Part shown: one piece after another, positions 1 through 11,231 of the stretch
How the letters are laid out: each line of letters opens with the position of its first letter
Numbering within the stretch: the stretch's first letter is position 1
NCBI GenBank assembly: GCA_030052745.1
Contig: JANBVO010000002.1
Span: 1,364,001-1,428,000, forward strand
Reading direction: 5' to 3'
Length of the DNA: 64,000 nucleotides
Source: Pleurostoma richardsiae
Taxonomy: Eukaryota > Ascomycota > Sordariomycetes > Calosphaeriales > Pleurostomataceae
The notes under the pieces: generated by a model
The model's input: only the letters and a program-made list of their open reading frames with translations
Database searches by the model: none
What the model was told of the DNA's origin: nothing
Program-made: the position numbers and the translations under genes

Positions 1-1
1 T

Positions 2-1033
2 CTGGCAGCCTCTTCCAGAGGAAAGGTGCTAATTGCAGCCTTCACGCGGTCACTGAGAGATCCTTTTGTTCACGCGAGAAGTGCGTCTCTTATGGCCCTT
101 GCCGTTACAGGAGAATGCTTTACGGAGGAGGACACGGCTCTGCGCATTCTACCCTCGATTTGTCCTCTGCTTATCGATAAAGAAAAGCTTGTCCGGGACC
201 AGGCGAGCAAGACTATGGATATATACGTCCAAAAAGTAAAGAAGGCCGCTTCTGCAATGCCTGACACGGTGTTGCCGCCGCCAAATAGCGGAGAGAGCGC
301 CGGTGCTCCTCGGATGAGCACGCCTCAGCCTAGCGAATCCGCTGCTGCTGCCTGGGCTGGCTGGGCTATATCGTCTTTTACAAACAAGCTCTCGACCGCA
401 GCGGGAGAGATACAAGTGAACGCGAACAGTTCGCCACAGCCGTCACCTCGGATGCCGGAAGTTAAGCGCATGACAACGACGCCCACCACCTCGGCGTCCA
501 CCCTGCACCGCCAGGCTCTGAAGTCCCCACAGCCGCAATCGGCGCCGCTGTCGCGGACCTCATCTTCAGCCAACGCGGGCGCGGAGTCGTTCTTCCCAGA
601 CGCGGAGGCCGCCGAGGACGACGGCGACGCGTGGGGCGAGATGGACGACGGCGGCGACGACAACTTCTTCGACGCGGCCAGCGACACGCAGCCCCAGTCC
701 ATGTCGTCGTCGACCACCACGATGGGGACCTCGAAGAGGGAGACGCCGAGCACGAGCAGGAACGTGAGCGGCGGCAGCGCCAAGCCATTCGACGACGGCG
801 CGGAGCCCGACTTCGCCGGCTGGCTCGCCGCGCAGGCGCAAAAGAAGACGGGCGCGGGCAAGCAGTTGCCCAAGGGGCTGGCCAAGTCGGCCCACGCCAA
901 CGGCAAGACGGCGGCTGCCTCGGCCGCGAAGAAGACGGCCGCGGCCGCCAAGCCGAAGCCGGTGGTTGCAAAGAAGATTGACATGAAGCCGAAGGAGACT
1001 GAGGATGACGACGGTTGGGGCGATGGCTGGTAG
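2..1033 (+). CDS. SCY1-like pseudokinase, C-terminal part (5' end outside window)
   Basis: The frame is open from the left edge, so the start lies upstream; about 343 residues are visible. The first ~80 residues are the end of a HEAT-repeat array (RSLRDPFVHARSASLMAL, then SICPLLIDKEKLVRDQASK), which matches the SCYL1/SCY1 family from memory. A long Ser/Pro/Ala-rich disordered stretch follows, then a Lys/Ala-rich segment, ending in an acidic-aromatic tail (DDDGWGDGW) as in SCY1-like proteins. The kinase-like domain would lie before the window. Family members are catalytically weak or dead kinases linked to COPI/clathrin traffic and tRNA export; the role here is inferred. The gene converges on LST8, with stop codons about 470 bp apart. 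The Arg-rich antisense ORFs over its GC-rich 3' half are shadows. Confidence 0.85.
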   Translation: MAASSRGKVLIAAFTRSLRDPFVHARSASLMALAVTGECFTEEDTALRILPSICPLLIDKEKLVRDQASKTMDIYVQKVKKAASAMPDTVLPPPNSGESAGAPRMSTPQPSESAAAAWAGWAISSFTNKLSTAAGEIQVNANSSPQPSPRMPEVKRMTTTPTTSASTLHRQALKSPQPQSAPLSRTSSSANAGAESFFPDAEAAEDDGDAWGEMDDGGDDNFFDAASDTQPQSMSSSTTTMGTSKRETPSTSRNVSGGSAKPFDDGAEPDFAGWLAAQAQKKTGAGKQLPKGLAKSAHANGKTAAASAAKKTAAAAKPKPVVAKKIDMKPKETEDDDGWGDGW

Positions 1034-1505
1034 TCAGCCGCTCTACCATCCCTGTCAATTTGAAATAGAGGGGCTTGCGCTTGAGTCTTCTAGCGTCAGC
1101 ATAGGCATATTGGGGAGTTACAGGGTTTTGTAAGTGATTTTTAAGACGGCACATAGCACTGTGCATAATAGGATACCAAATGGTGATGAATAGATGCTCT
1201 CAAAACAAATGCAGATCTGCCTGGAGGAACTGTCCAAGGCCTACGAATCTTGTGATGCCGAAGGACCATTACCCCCTTCCAACCAACGCCTGGCTCATCA
1301 GAATGATTTTCATGTCCTTAGCCGTCCAATCCAACGCGCCTATCACTCTTACACCCAATGCCCCTGACTGTTTTTCCTCTCTGAAAATCTCGAAATCAGT
1401 TCTTGAAGAGAGCCACTCCAAGTACCCATCTCAGTCAGGTTACCACATAAGCGGCGGCGGTTCCAGCGCGAGGAGGCCACCTGTCTCGACTTCGAGGGCC
1501 TCATC
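1034..1505. other. Convergent 3' intergenic region
   Basis: This stretch lies between two convergent stop codons and should hold the two 3' UTRs and polyadenylation sites. A 114-codon plus-strand ORF (1180-1524) overlaps it but has no recognisable features and runs antisense into the LST8 end. No other gene is seen. Confidence 0.6.
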
Positions 1506-2709
1506 CTATCTTGCCTCCGAATAGTCGTTCAACGCGACGCACACCGCACCCCTATGATGCCCATTGTACTGACGGATAATCTGCTGACTATGCAGTTCCC
1601 ACAGACGGGCGTAGTGGTCGGAGCACGCCGTGACCAGGTAGGCCGAGTCGGCGCTGAAGGCGCAGTCCCACACCCAGCGTTGGTGGCCTGTCAGCGTGGC
1701 CTCGAGCGGGAAGGGGCGAGGCTCTGCGTCCGGATGCTTGGCCGGGTCGACATCCACCTCCCAGATCTTGGCTGTGTGGTCGGCACTGCAGGTCGCCAGC
1801 TTCTTAACATCTGGAGAGAGCAGTATCCGCGTGATGTACTCCTTATGCGCGGAGAAGTGTGTCACCGGCACCAGTTGCGTGCGGTCGAAGGTCTGAATCA
1901 ACCGCCAGACGAAGACATTGCCCTAAGCCGGGGTCAGCTAGGAGAAGAAAGAGGAAGAAGGCAGTTTGGGGGAGCGGTTGTGGATCGAGTGGAAAGGAAC
2001 AGCACTAACGTTGTTGTTGGCTGCACAGAGCAGAGTCCCGTCGCTGGCGACCGTAACGCTTGATACGGACACATCCTCCTCCGGTATCAGCTGGTGGGAG
2101 CAATTGTTCTCCGCTAGGTCCCAGACACGCACGCTGCCGCCGCGATCGCAGCTAATAATCTCGCCCTGATTAGGGTGGATGACGACGTCGTTGGCAGGAC
2201 AGCCGTGGTTGTAGCTCCGCTGAATCGTTGCGCTTCTTGTCTCCCAAATCTTCACGGTGCCATCCTCCGAGCTCGTGACCATCCACTTTCCCTCGCAGTG
2301 GAACGCGACGCCGGTGACGTTGCCGGTATGGCCCTCGAACTCGAGGAGCGGGTTCGGGTTCGTCGACTTGATATCGTATAGCTTGACCTTGTGGTGGCCG
2401 GCCGCCGCAAGGAACCGCTTGTCGGGAGATATGCATAGGCGATTCACCTGTGAGTCGGGGTGTTGGATGGTACGGGAGCAGATACCGGAGAGCGCTTCCC
2501 AGAATCTGGCCAAGTCGATAGAGTCAGCTGACGGTTCAGAGAGTGTGAGGTGCTAATATGAAGATGCATCGCAGTGGAATCTTCCTGGTGCGCACCTGAT
2601 TGTGTGATCATAACCGGCTAGTTCTCCAGTTAGTTTTCGCATGGATCTATGTCTTGGGGAGAGCGCGAAATGTCTGGCACCACGTACCTGTGCAAAGAAT
2701 GACAGACAT
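1506..2709 (-). CDS. LST8: LST8, WD40 subunit of TOR complexes
   Basis: Four exons join in frame: 2709-2688, 2617-2596, 2505-2010 and 1922-1506, giving 318 residues against about 315 for the family. The protein starts MSVILCTAGYDHTIRFWEAL and shows successive WD40 blades, including VTSSEDGTVKIWETR, CDRGGSVRVWDLAEN, TCSADHTAKIWEVD and the last-blade motif ACSDHYARLWELHSQQ. LST8 binds the TOR kinase domain and is a core subunit of TORC1 and TORC2. The first two exons are only 22 nt each. They were placed from homology to the invariant AGYDHTIRFW start, the donors GTACGT and GTGCGC, and the branch-like CTAAC just before the first acceptor. Introns are 70, 90 and 87 bp. Identity is near certain; the exact first exons are very likely. 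Confidence 0.95.
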
Positions 2710-4875
2710 TTTTCAAGTCTATGAGGATGTCCCCATGCTTGGAATGGCTGGCTCGGTCTTGGGCGTCTTGATAAGTGCTGCGAAAGCTATGAAGACCCGC
2801 GCACGTTGAAGCAGTACCGTCTATCACCTCCCCGCCTCATCGATGGTGAGAGGCTATACTATCGAGATGGGAGCTTCAAAACGAGCATAAGCTAGTGGGG
2901 CCCGCTAAGCAAGGCACCCTCGAGTCGAAGCCTCCGGGGTCTAACTAGCCGGAGAAACGGGCGTTCTTTCTTCCGGCAGAGTGTAATACTGTACGTAGGT
3001 GCCCAGGAAACTCGAGCAGGGCAGTAGATAGACAAACGGGTGACTCTGCCAGGCACGACATCTTGTCATGTTGGCAGTACTGTCGAGCATATGGGAGCAA
3101 CGCATAACCGTTATCATCTTGTCCTTCGCCTTAGCATCACTTCACCTTCGATAACGCGATAATCACGAGGCTAATACTCGACGATTTTCTCTTATTACGC
3201 TTGGGTGGCGTCACTCATACGTGGTTGAAAGCGGAGCACACTATTTCTTCGTTTCATATGCGAATCTCTTTCCTCGTCTAGTTATACAGGACAAATCTGA
3301 GGGACAATCGCCGTTTTCTCGGGTCTTCTTCCTCTATCCACCTTTTGATATTGAGCGAAAGATAACCGGCCACTGATTGTCGTGTGTCGAAAATTCACGG
3401 GCAAGCCGTGGGATACGGCTCGATTATCTTGTCGGCAGGTCATGTTGTCATAGTGTGGAATGGTGACCATCTCCAACACTACCATTTCTCAAGTCACCAT
3501 TCTAGTTCCCTTCCGTCGAGCTTGGTTTTCTTCTAGTCGCTGGAAGCTTTCCAGACTCGCACTCATCACCCTTTATCCACTCGAGTAGTTTCGAGTTGAA
3601 TCTCCTCATTCGTTATCCAGCGGAATTCCCCAATCGTCTCATTTCCGCTTCTCCGCTACCGTCTCCTGCATATTCTCGTCGGCCGTAGCTAGGAATAGGA
3701 CAGCCACCAAAGCACGTATTCTTCAGAAATCAACTCTGTATTCTTTTTTCTTTCTCAAGGAACAAGACTTTGACCGATCTAGCGACCGTCCCGCCTACCC
3801 GACCTCGGCCTAATTAACTGTTTATCAGCACAGGCAAAGGATCCTTAAGTGTGTCTAGTTCCATTTTCAACAGAGGTCTTCGCCCTATTCTGCGACCCGG
3901 CTCAAGAAGAAATCCGTCTGGAAAAGTCAATCCCCAAAGACCCCCTTGTGACAGCTGTTCCACACTCTCCGTGCCTGCCAAGGGACCGACCGGCATGCTG
4001 AGTGTCCGCTTCCTGGCCAGGGGTATCAGTTCATAAGCCTGGCGATGTCGAACATTCATTCTTCCCACATATCTATTTCGGGATCCATGCGCTCGGGGTT
4101 CCAGAGAAACTTGATAAGAACGATGTAGACAGCGGCTCCTTACCATTTCAGCAGAAATATTTTGCAACTTGTTCTTCCATGAGTGGCAGTTGGAGGTGGC
4201 TTGGAACTTGGTGGTTGTACACAGCGCCCCGTTCAGCTTCAGCAAGCTTCCTCCCGGAAAGCGCGGAGTTCAACACGTGGTACCGCAAAGAAGTTCCTCA
4301 TCCGCCGGCAAGATCCCTGGGCGTCCCAAGTTTAAAGCCTCAGTCAAGCCCTGGAGAAACTTACAGTGTCCGAGAGTCCGATATATATACTGAGGGGTCG
4401 TTTTGACCGAGCTGACTGTGATGTTGGCCTGCCGAGATAGCTAGCAAGGGAAGCAACCCTCCCCCCAAGAGAGAGGGCACTGGCTGTCTCTTTTCTTGTC
4501 GACTCAAGGAACTCTCTCTCACAGCTTCTGGACGGATTGCGCTTCGGTTGAAACCTAATTCTCTGCCAGTGATCTCACCGAAGTGCCGTTCCTTCGCAGC
4601 TGTCACGGGCTGATGGCGTCCAAGTACTTTATGGAATCGCTCTCGCTTTGCAGTCTCAAGCTGCGAGATTGGACCTCTCCTGCTGTAACGCAATGACAAA
4701 ATGGCAGGATCGAAAATGAATGGAGTAGCCATGGCATTACTGGCTCTGGCCCGTCACACCCCCCCGAGTGGAATGTCCACAAGCGCATGATGATTTACTT
4801 CAAAGAAAAGCAGAAAGGCCGCACGCTTCTCCGTTTGGGAGAAGGTAGCGCCAAAAAAAATTGCCCCAGGCGATA

Positions 4876-5035
4876 TTTTTCCTCTGTGTGGGAGTTGAAC
4901 CTGCGCCTTGTTGTTGTTGATGCCTGTGATCAGCCTTCCATGTAGCAGACACCATCCTCAAGGTTTCTGGTTCGAACCCTGCGAGAGGTATTCAGTATTG
5001 ATTTATCAAAAATAAACATAGATAGAAAAAAAAAA
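4876..5035 (+). repeat. tRNA-like remnant with B-box and A-tail (possible SINE relic)
   Basis: A perfect Pol III B-box-like word, GGTTCGAACC, sits at about 4970 and would be the T-loop of a tRNA. The segment CCTCTGTG at its 5' side can pair over about five bases with CGAGAGG on the 3' side, as in an acceptor stem. The T-stem has mismatches and no clean D-arm or anticodon arm could be folded, so this is not a functional tRNA. A run of ten A residues (5026-5035) follows about 40 bp downstream, which is how tRNA-derived SINEs often end. No second copy was found in the window, so the SINE reading is weak. Confidence 0.25.
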
Positions 5036-5189
5036 GGAAATCAGCTCCGACCTAAGGCTAGGTAAGGAGGCCCACGACAAACACAGCAAGATCAGAAGCC
5101 CCGGAGACCTCAAGCTTCCTTGTGTAACAATACTGCGTGTGTGCGGTATCGGCTTCTAGACAACAACTAAGCAACGAGTGCTATCATCG

Positions 5190-5275
5190 ATGTTTACCGG
5201 GTGGGTGAGAGAAACGGTCCTCATGAGTTACCAAGTGTGCCCACCCAGTAACCACTACGCTACTCGTCCACCTGG
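5190..5275 (-). repeat. tRNA-like A-box region on minus strand (degenerate)
   Basis: Read on the minus strand, positions 5262-5252 give TAGCGTAGTGG followed by TTACTGGG, a good match to a Pol III A-box and D-arm (TRGYNNARYNGG plus the usual GTTA). The expected T-arm 40-50 bp further on is decayed and has no GGTTCRANNCC word. About 200 bp downstream on the same strand comes a ten-T run. This could be an old tRNA pseudogene or the head of a SINE facing the element at 4876. A chance match remains possible. Confidence 0.25.
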
Positions 5276-7310
5276 ACGCCTCATTGTTACCATACCCTCC
5301 TCCTATTTTGGTACATAAGGGTTGCAAGCGATCAGACGAAAGTGAATGTGGTGCTAAATACAGTGAGATGACACATTCACATCTCAACCATTCCACCATA
5401 AACATGCCTTGGCATAATCTGAAGCGTGTTGGGCACCTATCGTCGCAGACAAGGCAAAATAGCCTCAAGCACATGCGTGTATGTCGCTTTTGAACCGTAA
5501 TACAGGGGATTGCACACTCCTCAGTTTCAATCTGACCAGTTCCGTGTCCTTCAAACTCCCGAGGCCCTCGCCAATTAAGCTGGTAAGGACACTTCCGCCG
5601 CAATGAGCTTCGACATCCCGGGCGCGCCTGACGCCATGCAACCGAGCATACAGTCCACGGTCAAGGACTGACGTCGCTCACATAGTTACAAGCTGGAATC
5701 GAATTCTATATGCGTATTCAACTCCGCAAATCTAATAATGGGACAAGAACTCGTAACACATATGTAGTCTGAGCCTTGTTTCGATCTGTTTCCAAACAGT
5801 AGAGGCTCGTTCGGACGGTTATGATGATGGACATCCATCTGCAGGAATCGGAAACATGTCCCAGCCGAGATATTCCGCACGACTGTAAGGTACCTTGCGT
5901 TGGTGGAGATGTGCAGGTATAAAGAGCGGTATGTCTCTTCTTCCGGACGTGGCAGATCCAGTTTGTTCGTCGACTGAAGAAATTAGCATTCCCTTGCATA
6001 GTACTAGCCATTGTCGACCCAAATTCTGCCGCCCGGGTAGCTGCTGCGCTAAGCTGGTAGCTATCGTCGGACAGATGCCTTAACCTGATGCAGGGGCATT
6101 TCCTCCCCTCTGTCGAGTGCAAGTTGCTACTAGGTATCTAAAATAAGAGCGACCCAGGAGTCAGAAGAGAATTACTGGGATACCTTTGTCATCGCTGAAT
6201 CTCAGTTCCTCGTCACACTCATACCAAGGATCATAGGGCATCAGAACTGGGTGCTTCTTATGGTCCAGATCGCCAGCCTGGAGGAAATGGGTCCATAGTA
6301 GACAGCATTAGAGACCAAGCCTCAAGCGGTGGAGCAAGAGGGAGCGCGAAAAGGACCAGCGCACCTCGGGAGCACGACTTTGTTCCTGATTCACGGTGGA
6401 ACAGAAGATGGAACAGAAGCTGTCCACGATGCTTCGGCTGCGGTGCTCACGGGACGAAGCGGCCTTGCAAAGATTCGCCAAACAGCTCCGATGGCGGTTG
6501 AAACTAGCTCTGGTAGAACCCCGTCGCGTTCCGTCGCTCACGATACCCGCCTCAGTGCAACCGGGAGCTCATTCCCGTGTCTGACAGAGATGGTTTAGGC
6601 CCTTGCGTTGTGGAACGTGTCCGTTCCTTGACCCTGAATTAGAGGTTACAGTGGTGCAATCGGACACCGAGCACCCTAATCGAGCCGAGATTGTAGTCCG
6701 AGTGAGCATCATACGGCATCCTCAGAAACTGTGAGAGCCGAGAGTCCTAGACCGGTGCTGGAATGTACACACCCGCTCAATTGTGGTCACAAGGGTTGAT
6801 CCGCCTTGGGGAAACGGAGGCGACCTCTGCAGCTCGCGGGTTTGCTGAGGCTACGGCATGCAAGTGCAGCAGGGGGGACCCTTCTATTGGGACCCAATGA
6901 GAAACGAAAACAGGCAATAGTCACGACATGGCGGAAACTCAGGAGAGCGAAAAGATGGATTCATTGGTCATTGACTGAGCGCAGGGCGGAGGATGAAAGT
7001 GCCACGGATACGAGGATCCTAAGGAGACCAGGAACAACCAAACCCAAAAGCAACGTTTCCCGAAGGTTCATAATAGGTACGACCGCAGCGTGGTCCAGAA
7101 AAAATGAGACAAGAAGGGAAATATAGGGCTTGTGGGACGTGGACATGCATACCATCCCACGCCAAACAGCCTAGAACTGCGGAACGAGCGGAAGGTTGTG
7201 GCCAAGCTTGAGACATATCCGCCAGGTGAGTCGCCAGGTACTAACTGGTGGCACTGTCTAAGGCCCCGAAACGGGCTTCTACCATGTGAATAGATCATAT
7301 TCATCAGTCT

Positions 7311-7751
7311 TCAGTGCCGACGCCTCTGCTGCTGGACGGCACCGGTGCTGGGCTGCGATCCTCCGCCAGTCCCTCCAGAGCTGGTTCCAGAACCGCTTCC
7401 GCCGCCGCTTTTGGGCGGGTTCTGTCTCTGACGTGGAACCGTGGCCCACTGAGGCATGAGATGGTTGTTCCTGCAGCGATAATACTTGATCTTAGTCCCG
7501 TTGCAAACATTGCATGCCCTTTGCCCCGAGTTAGCCAACCGCTCTATCCTGGGGGCTCCGCAATGAGTCTCTGTGGGGTAGACAGGCAGACAGGTAGTGA
7601 CGTTATGCTTGACTGACACTTTGAAACTGCCATTGCACGAATCGCAACCGACGGGGAAGTAGTCACCGGTGCAGCCGCATGTGAGGTCGTCGCCTAGATA
7701 GGGAGCGGCCTCCTCATAGTAGTTGGGTCCGGAGGTCCGGTAGTGAGGCAT
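7311..7751 (-). CDS. Small Cys-rich protein with two CxxCNG knuckles, unknown function
   Basis: This is a single open frame of 146 residues. The N-terminal two thirds hold nine cysteines at 25, 27, 36, 39, 54, 64, 80, 83 and 93. Two of the pairs form CDSCNGS (36-42) and CNVCNGT (80-86), which resemble the CxxCxGxG knuckles of the DnaJ central zinc-binding domain. There is no J-domain and no signal peptide. The last 40 residues are a Gly/Ser-rich linker ending in QQQRRRH. Metal binding is inferred from spacing only. The gene is isolated, with 4.6 kb of non-coding DNA downstream and 3.5 kb upstream. I do not recognise a named family; a fungus-specific protein or an undetected extra exon are both possible. 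Confidence 0.6.
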   Translation of the reverse strand: MPHYRTSGPNYYEEAAPYLGDDLTCGCTGDYFPVGCDSCNGSFKVSVKHNVTTCLPVYPTETHCGAPRIERLANSGQRACNVCNGTKIKYYRCRNNHLMPQWATVPRQRQNPPKSGGGSGSGTSSGGTGGGSQPSTGAVQQQRRRH

Positions 7752-10700
7752 CGTGGCGGGCTGGTGTGGTGGGCTATGATGGGTTCGATCTAGCGAAGGC
7801 TATGATATAGGGGTATCAATTGAAGATAGGTAATTATACCTTGTTCATCAATATATGAATGAATGGATACGCTGGTGCGAGACGTTGAGCATGGAGGCTG
7901 CCGACTTCCCTTATATAGAACGGCATTAAGCAACCTCACGATCCTTCCAACTGGTAGCACGCATTGCTCCTCCCAGTCCTCATCACCCTCAGAGCATTGT
8001 CTAATGAGTGATCCCTGCTGCTCAAGCCTCTTTCTCGAGCAACACTCGGTCAACGCTCACCCGGGGAAGGCATACACAGGACTAGGAAGAAGGAACTGGA
8101 CCGGAGACGAACAGTCGGCTGATCACCGTGCGTACAAGGAGCGAGAGGCTGGCTTACCACGCTCGCACACGCACGGCAGCGGAGCCCAGTCCTATCGCGC
8201 AGTCCTTGAGCTTCGCCCTAAGCGATCATCGGCACGACCTGTGATACACTCGGCCCTGTGAGACCCTGCCGCAAAAGATGATAGTCCCGCCAGACGGCAA
8301 GAGAGAAAAGATCAGATATAGAACAAGTGATCAGCCCACGGCCGTCGGACTCGAGACCCGAATCGCACAAGGGGGGAACCACCTTCGAACACGTCAGCGA
8401 GGCTACTTCCGAAATGTCTTGGACGCCTTCTTCCCCAGGCTTGGAGGGTCATAGTCGACTCCGCATATTATTGTGGCTTCCACGGCAGGCCGGGGCGTCG
8501 AATCGACATCCATCATCATCTGGCCATGTGCTGGACGTAAGATAGAGGGCCGATTATGCATGAACAAGCTTGGCCCTGCAGCTACCCGCTCTTACACACC
8601 GATACCGAGGACGCAGCCTGTTGTCTCCGCGAGAGAGGGCGGAAGAAGGAAGACTCGAGCGGGTCTGGTTCCTCTCCCATTGGAAGGCCAACCAGTACCG
8701 CCCATCCCCCGTGGGTCCGGTGTGCAGGAGCCGTGGGCACTCGCATGAGTTTCCGCTCTTCGCGTACATTGGCACGCAGCAGGACACAGCATCTGCGTTG
8801 TTCGAGGAATAAGGCTCGGTTAGATGGATGGCAGCCTGGTCAGTTGCGGCGCCATCTTCTTGACGTGGCTTCTTCTTCTTCCAAGGAAAGGGACATGGGG
8901 CAACGACCGGGAAGAAGATGCATACGAGTAGTTTCTAAGACTTGCATGGTGTCAAGGTCAAGACGATTGACATCAAAGCCAACGTCACCCGAGAATCTGT
9001 ATGAGTCTCTGGCTCGGGACGAGTATTAAAGGGAGATCTCAGAATAGAAGCTTACAGGCGACTTGGAGACACCAGAGAGCAAGAATAACGCGTTAATTCC
9101 CTGCGAAGTATTTTCTTACCCCCTTCTACCTATCGGGTGAGCGAGCTAACCGAACCAACATTTCAAAAACAACCAATACCGGCTACTCCTACACCGGTCG
9201 AGGCTGGACCTCCTTTTCTTCCTTTTCAGCCAGGGTATCCCCAGGGCGTGCGTCATGACCTCTGCTGTGCTCCCCTCCATCATTCCCTCCTGTCAATGTC
9301 TGCCCTCATATGACCAACCTGCCTCTCTAGGCTGTTTGACAGCTTCTTCTAGTTACCTGATAGCCCCGCGAGGGCTAGACCCGGGACAGACTTCACCAAT
9401 GCCATGCCACGCTCATGGCATGCTTACCCGGTCACGGCCACCTCAACCGACGCAGTGCAACCGAGCCTAGCCTGTATATTTCGTTGCCCAGCTCTTCTCA
9501 GCCGGCCAACCGGCGGTGCGGAGACCCTCGGGTCGGCATGAGCTCGCTCCCGGGCAGGCGGTGACTCGTGGGCGTCTACAGGGACTGCCCATCATGTGCC
9601 CAACTTCTCGGATCGATATCGGAGTACTGTGGAGCGCCGTAGGAAGGGAGAGTCACACCTCTGGCTTAATGTCTTTGTAGTCCATTTTCACTTAGAGCCT
9701 GGCCTGGTCGCAGTACCATATTGGAAGATGCGCGATAATGTTCCGGGATGAAGATGTCGCCTTGCACTGGGCGCAGGGGAAGATGCTGTGCGTGGACGCT
9801 TCGTGACGGAGAGGCATGACGGCCAGTCTTCTTCGCTTGGTCCATTGACCAACTGAGTTGGATTGCGGAATCGTTGGCTCGGTGCTAGAGTTGTGATTCG
9901 GGAATTCCAAACTCTCCCGCTCAGCCCTCTCAGTCGTCAAGACATGTATTCTTAAGCAAGAAGACGCAGAGACGCATGGTCACACGTGTAAACAACTACA
10001 CCGGTTATTTCTTGGTTTGGACAGTAATTGAAGCATGGACGTAGAAGGCCCAGAGAACAGACTGTACACTCCGAAGCCATTAAAAAGAAATCGCCAAAGA
10101 CAGGCATACCCATGTGCTGCCATAGAACACAAAGAGCCCAGTTCATGATTCCAAAAGGACGGCAGCATCCAGGGACTGTAGAATGATTCTGCTTCATCGA
10201 CCATTTCGTCGTCGCCATGTCTTCCGACTTGTTATCGCCTCGGCAGACGTAACGACTCGAGCCCCCACTCTGGCCCTCATTCCCCCAGGCAAGTTCGCAT
10301 GAATTAGTAACTACCAGTCTCTAACCAAGAGACCGTAGTCGAAGTTAGGACTCTTCTCCTCCTCGCCAAACGATGCTGGCTTGGCCCTGGCTTGGCCCTC
10401 CCTCTATACTTAGAGTAATAGGAGCAAGGGTGAAAGCGACCCAGAAACACTTCCCTAGTATTAGAAGATGCCTACCTAGGTATGACCTATCGAGATAATG
10501 GAGAGAAAGACATTTTGATTATTAGTGAAGGCATCGGCCTACCACTTCTGGGACGAGCAGGCGGTGGGACTCTTGATTTCCTGTGCTTGCTTGCTCACCT
10601 TCGGTCAACCAAGAGGGAGTAGATCTCCATAAAACGTGCACTTGGTTGACGCGGTGACCGCTGGGCGCCTCGCTGATATCAACAATCATCTTCGATTCCC

Positions 10701-11231
10701 CACAGGTTCACCTTCTTTGCGAGAGCACGTCGAGATTAGGCCAGTACAGTGGGAGAACCAGAATCCAACCATGTCGCATAGGCAAACGTTCAACCATGTA
10801 GGCCAAGCTGTAAGCAAAGTGATCATATTCTCTCATAAAAGTGACTAACTCCGACCATCCAGCGACCACGCGGCATCAGTCCGTAATGAGCCTGAACTAA
10901 GAGAAATAGAAGTCCAGGAAAAACACAGCTTCTGAAGCTTTGATCTTCAGTCGCGAGGTGTCGGGGAAATAATGCAAAGACATGACTAATTCGCAACGCA
11001 GCAAACCACGCGACAGAGGCAACCATTATACCTCGTCGTTTACTCGTCGTTATCACAGTTCAAAGGCTCGACCAAGTGAGTGTCTGCAGCTATGACCAAA
11101 TCCCAGTCCATGGCTGGTTTGTGAGGATAGCATCCCACCAACATCAAACGTGATCAGCTAAGACTGAACGGTGTGAGGACGACCGAAAACATCGTCGCCC
11201 TGAGGAGTCCTGAACTCAACTCCTATAGCAA
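7752..11231. other. Gene-poor intergenic region (3.5 kb)
   Basis: No gene is supported. The longest ORF (8556-9029, 157 codons) overlaps other open frames on both strands and has no recognisable domain. One perfect TACCTAGGTA palindrome lies at 10473-10482. The left end should contain the promoter of the Cys-rich gene and the right end the 3' UTR of the FHA gene. Confidence 0.5.
10473..10482. repeat. TACCTAGGTA palindrome, copy 1
   Basis: This is a perfect 10-bp palindrome in non-coding DNA. The same word recurs at 14646, and its TACCTAGG core recurs at 16711, 18964 and 33900. See the corresponding finding. Confidence 0.7.

Larger units (their letters stand above)
2710..7310. other. Long gene-poor intergenic region (4.6 kb)
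   Basis: No convincing gene was found on either strand. The ORFs here (up to 143 codons, for example 3814-4245 and 5184-5603) have no recognisable domain, are riddled with overlapping frames and show no splice-supported extension. The LST8 promoter lies at the left end. The region holds a tRNA-like, possibly SINE-derived patch at 4876-5275 and a 10-A run at 5026-5035, listed separately. Base composition is not strikingly AT-rich, so heavy RIP is not evident by eye. Confidence 0.55.

Noticed and set aside
462-1166. 234-codon antisense ORF over the SCY1-like gene
   Set aside because: Its Arg/Ser/Pro-rich composition is the mirror of the GC-rich sense codons; a shadow.
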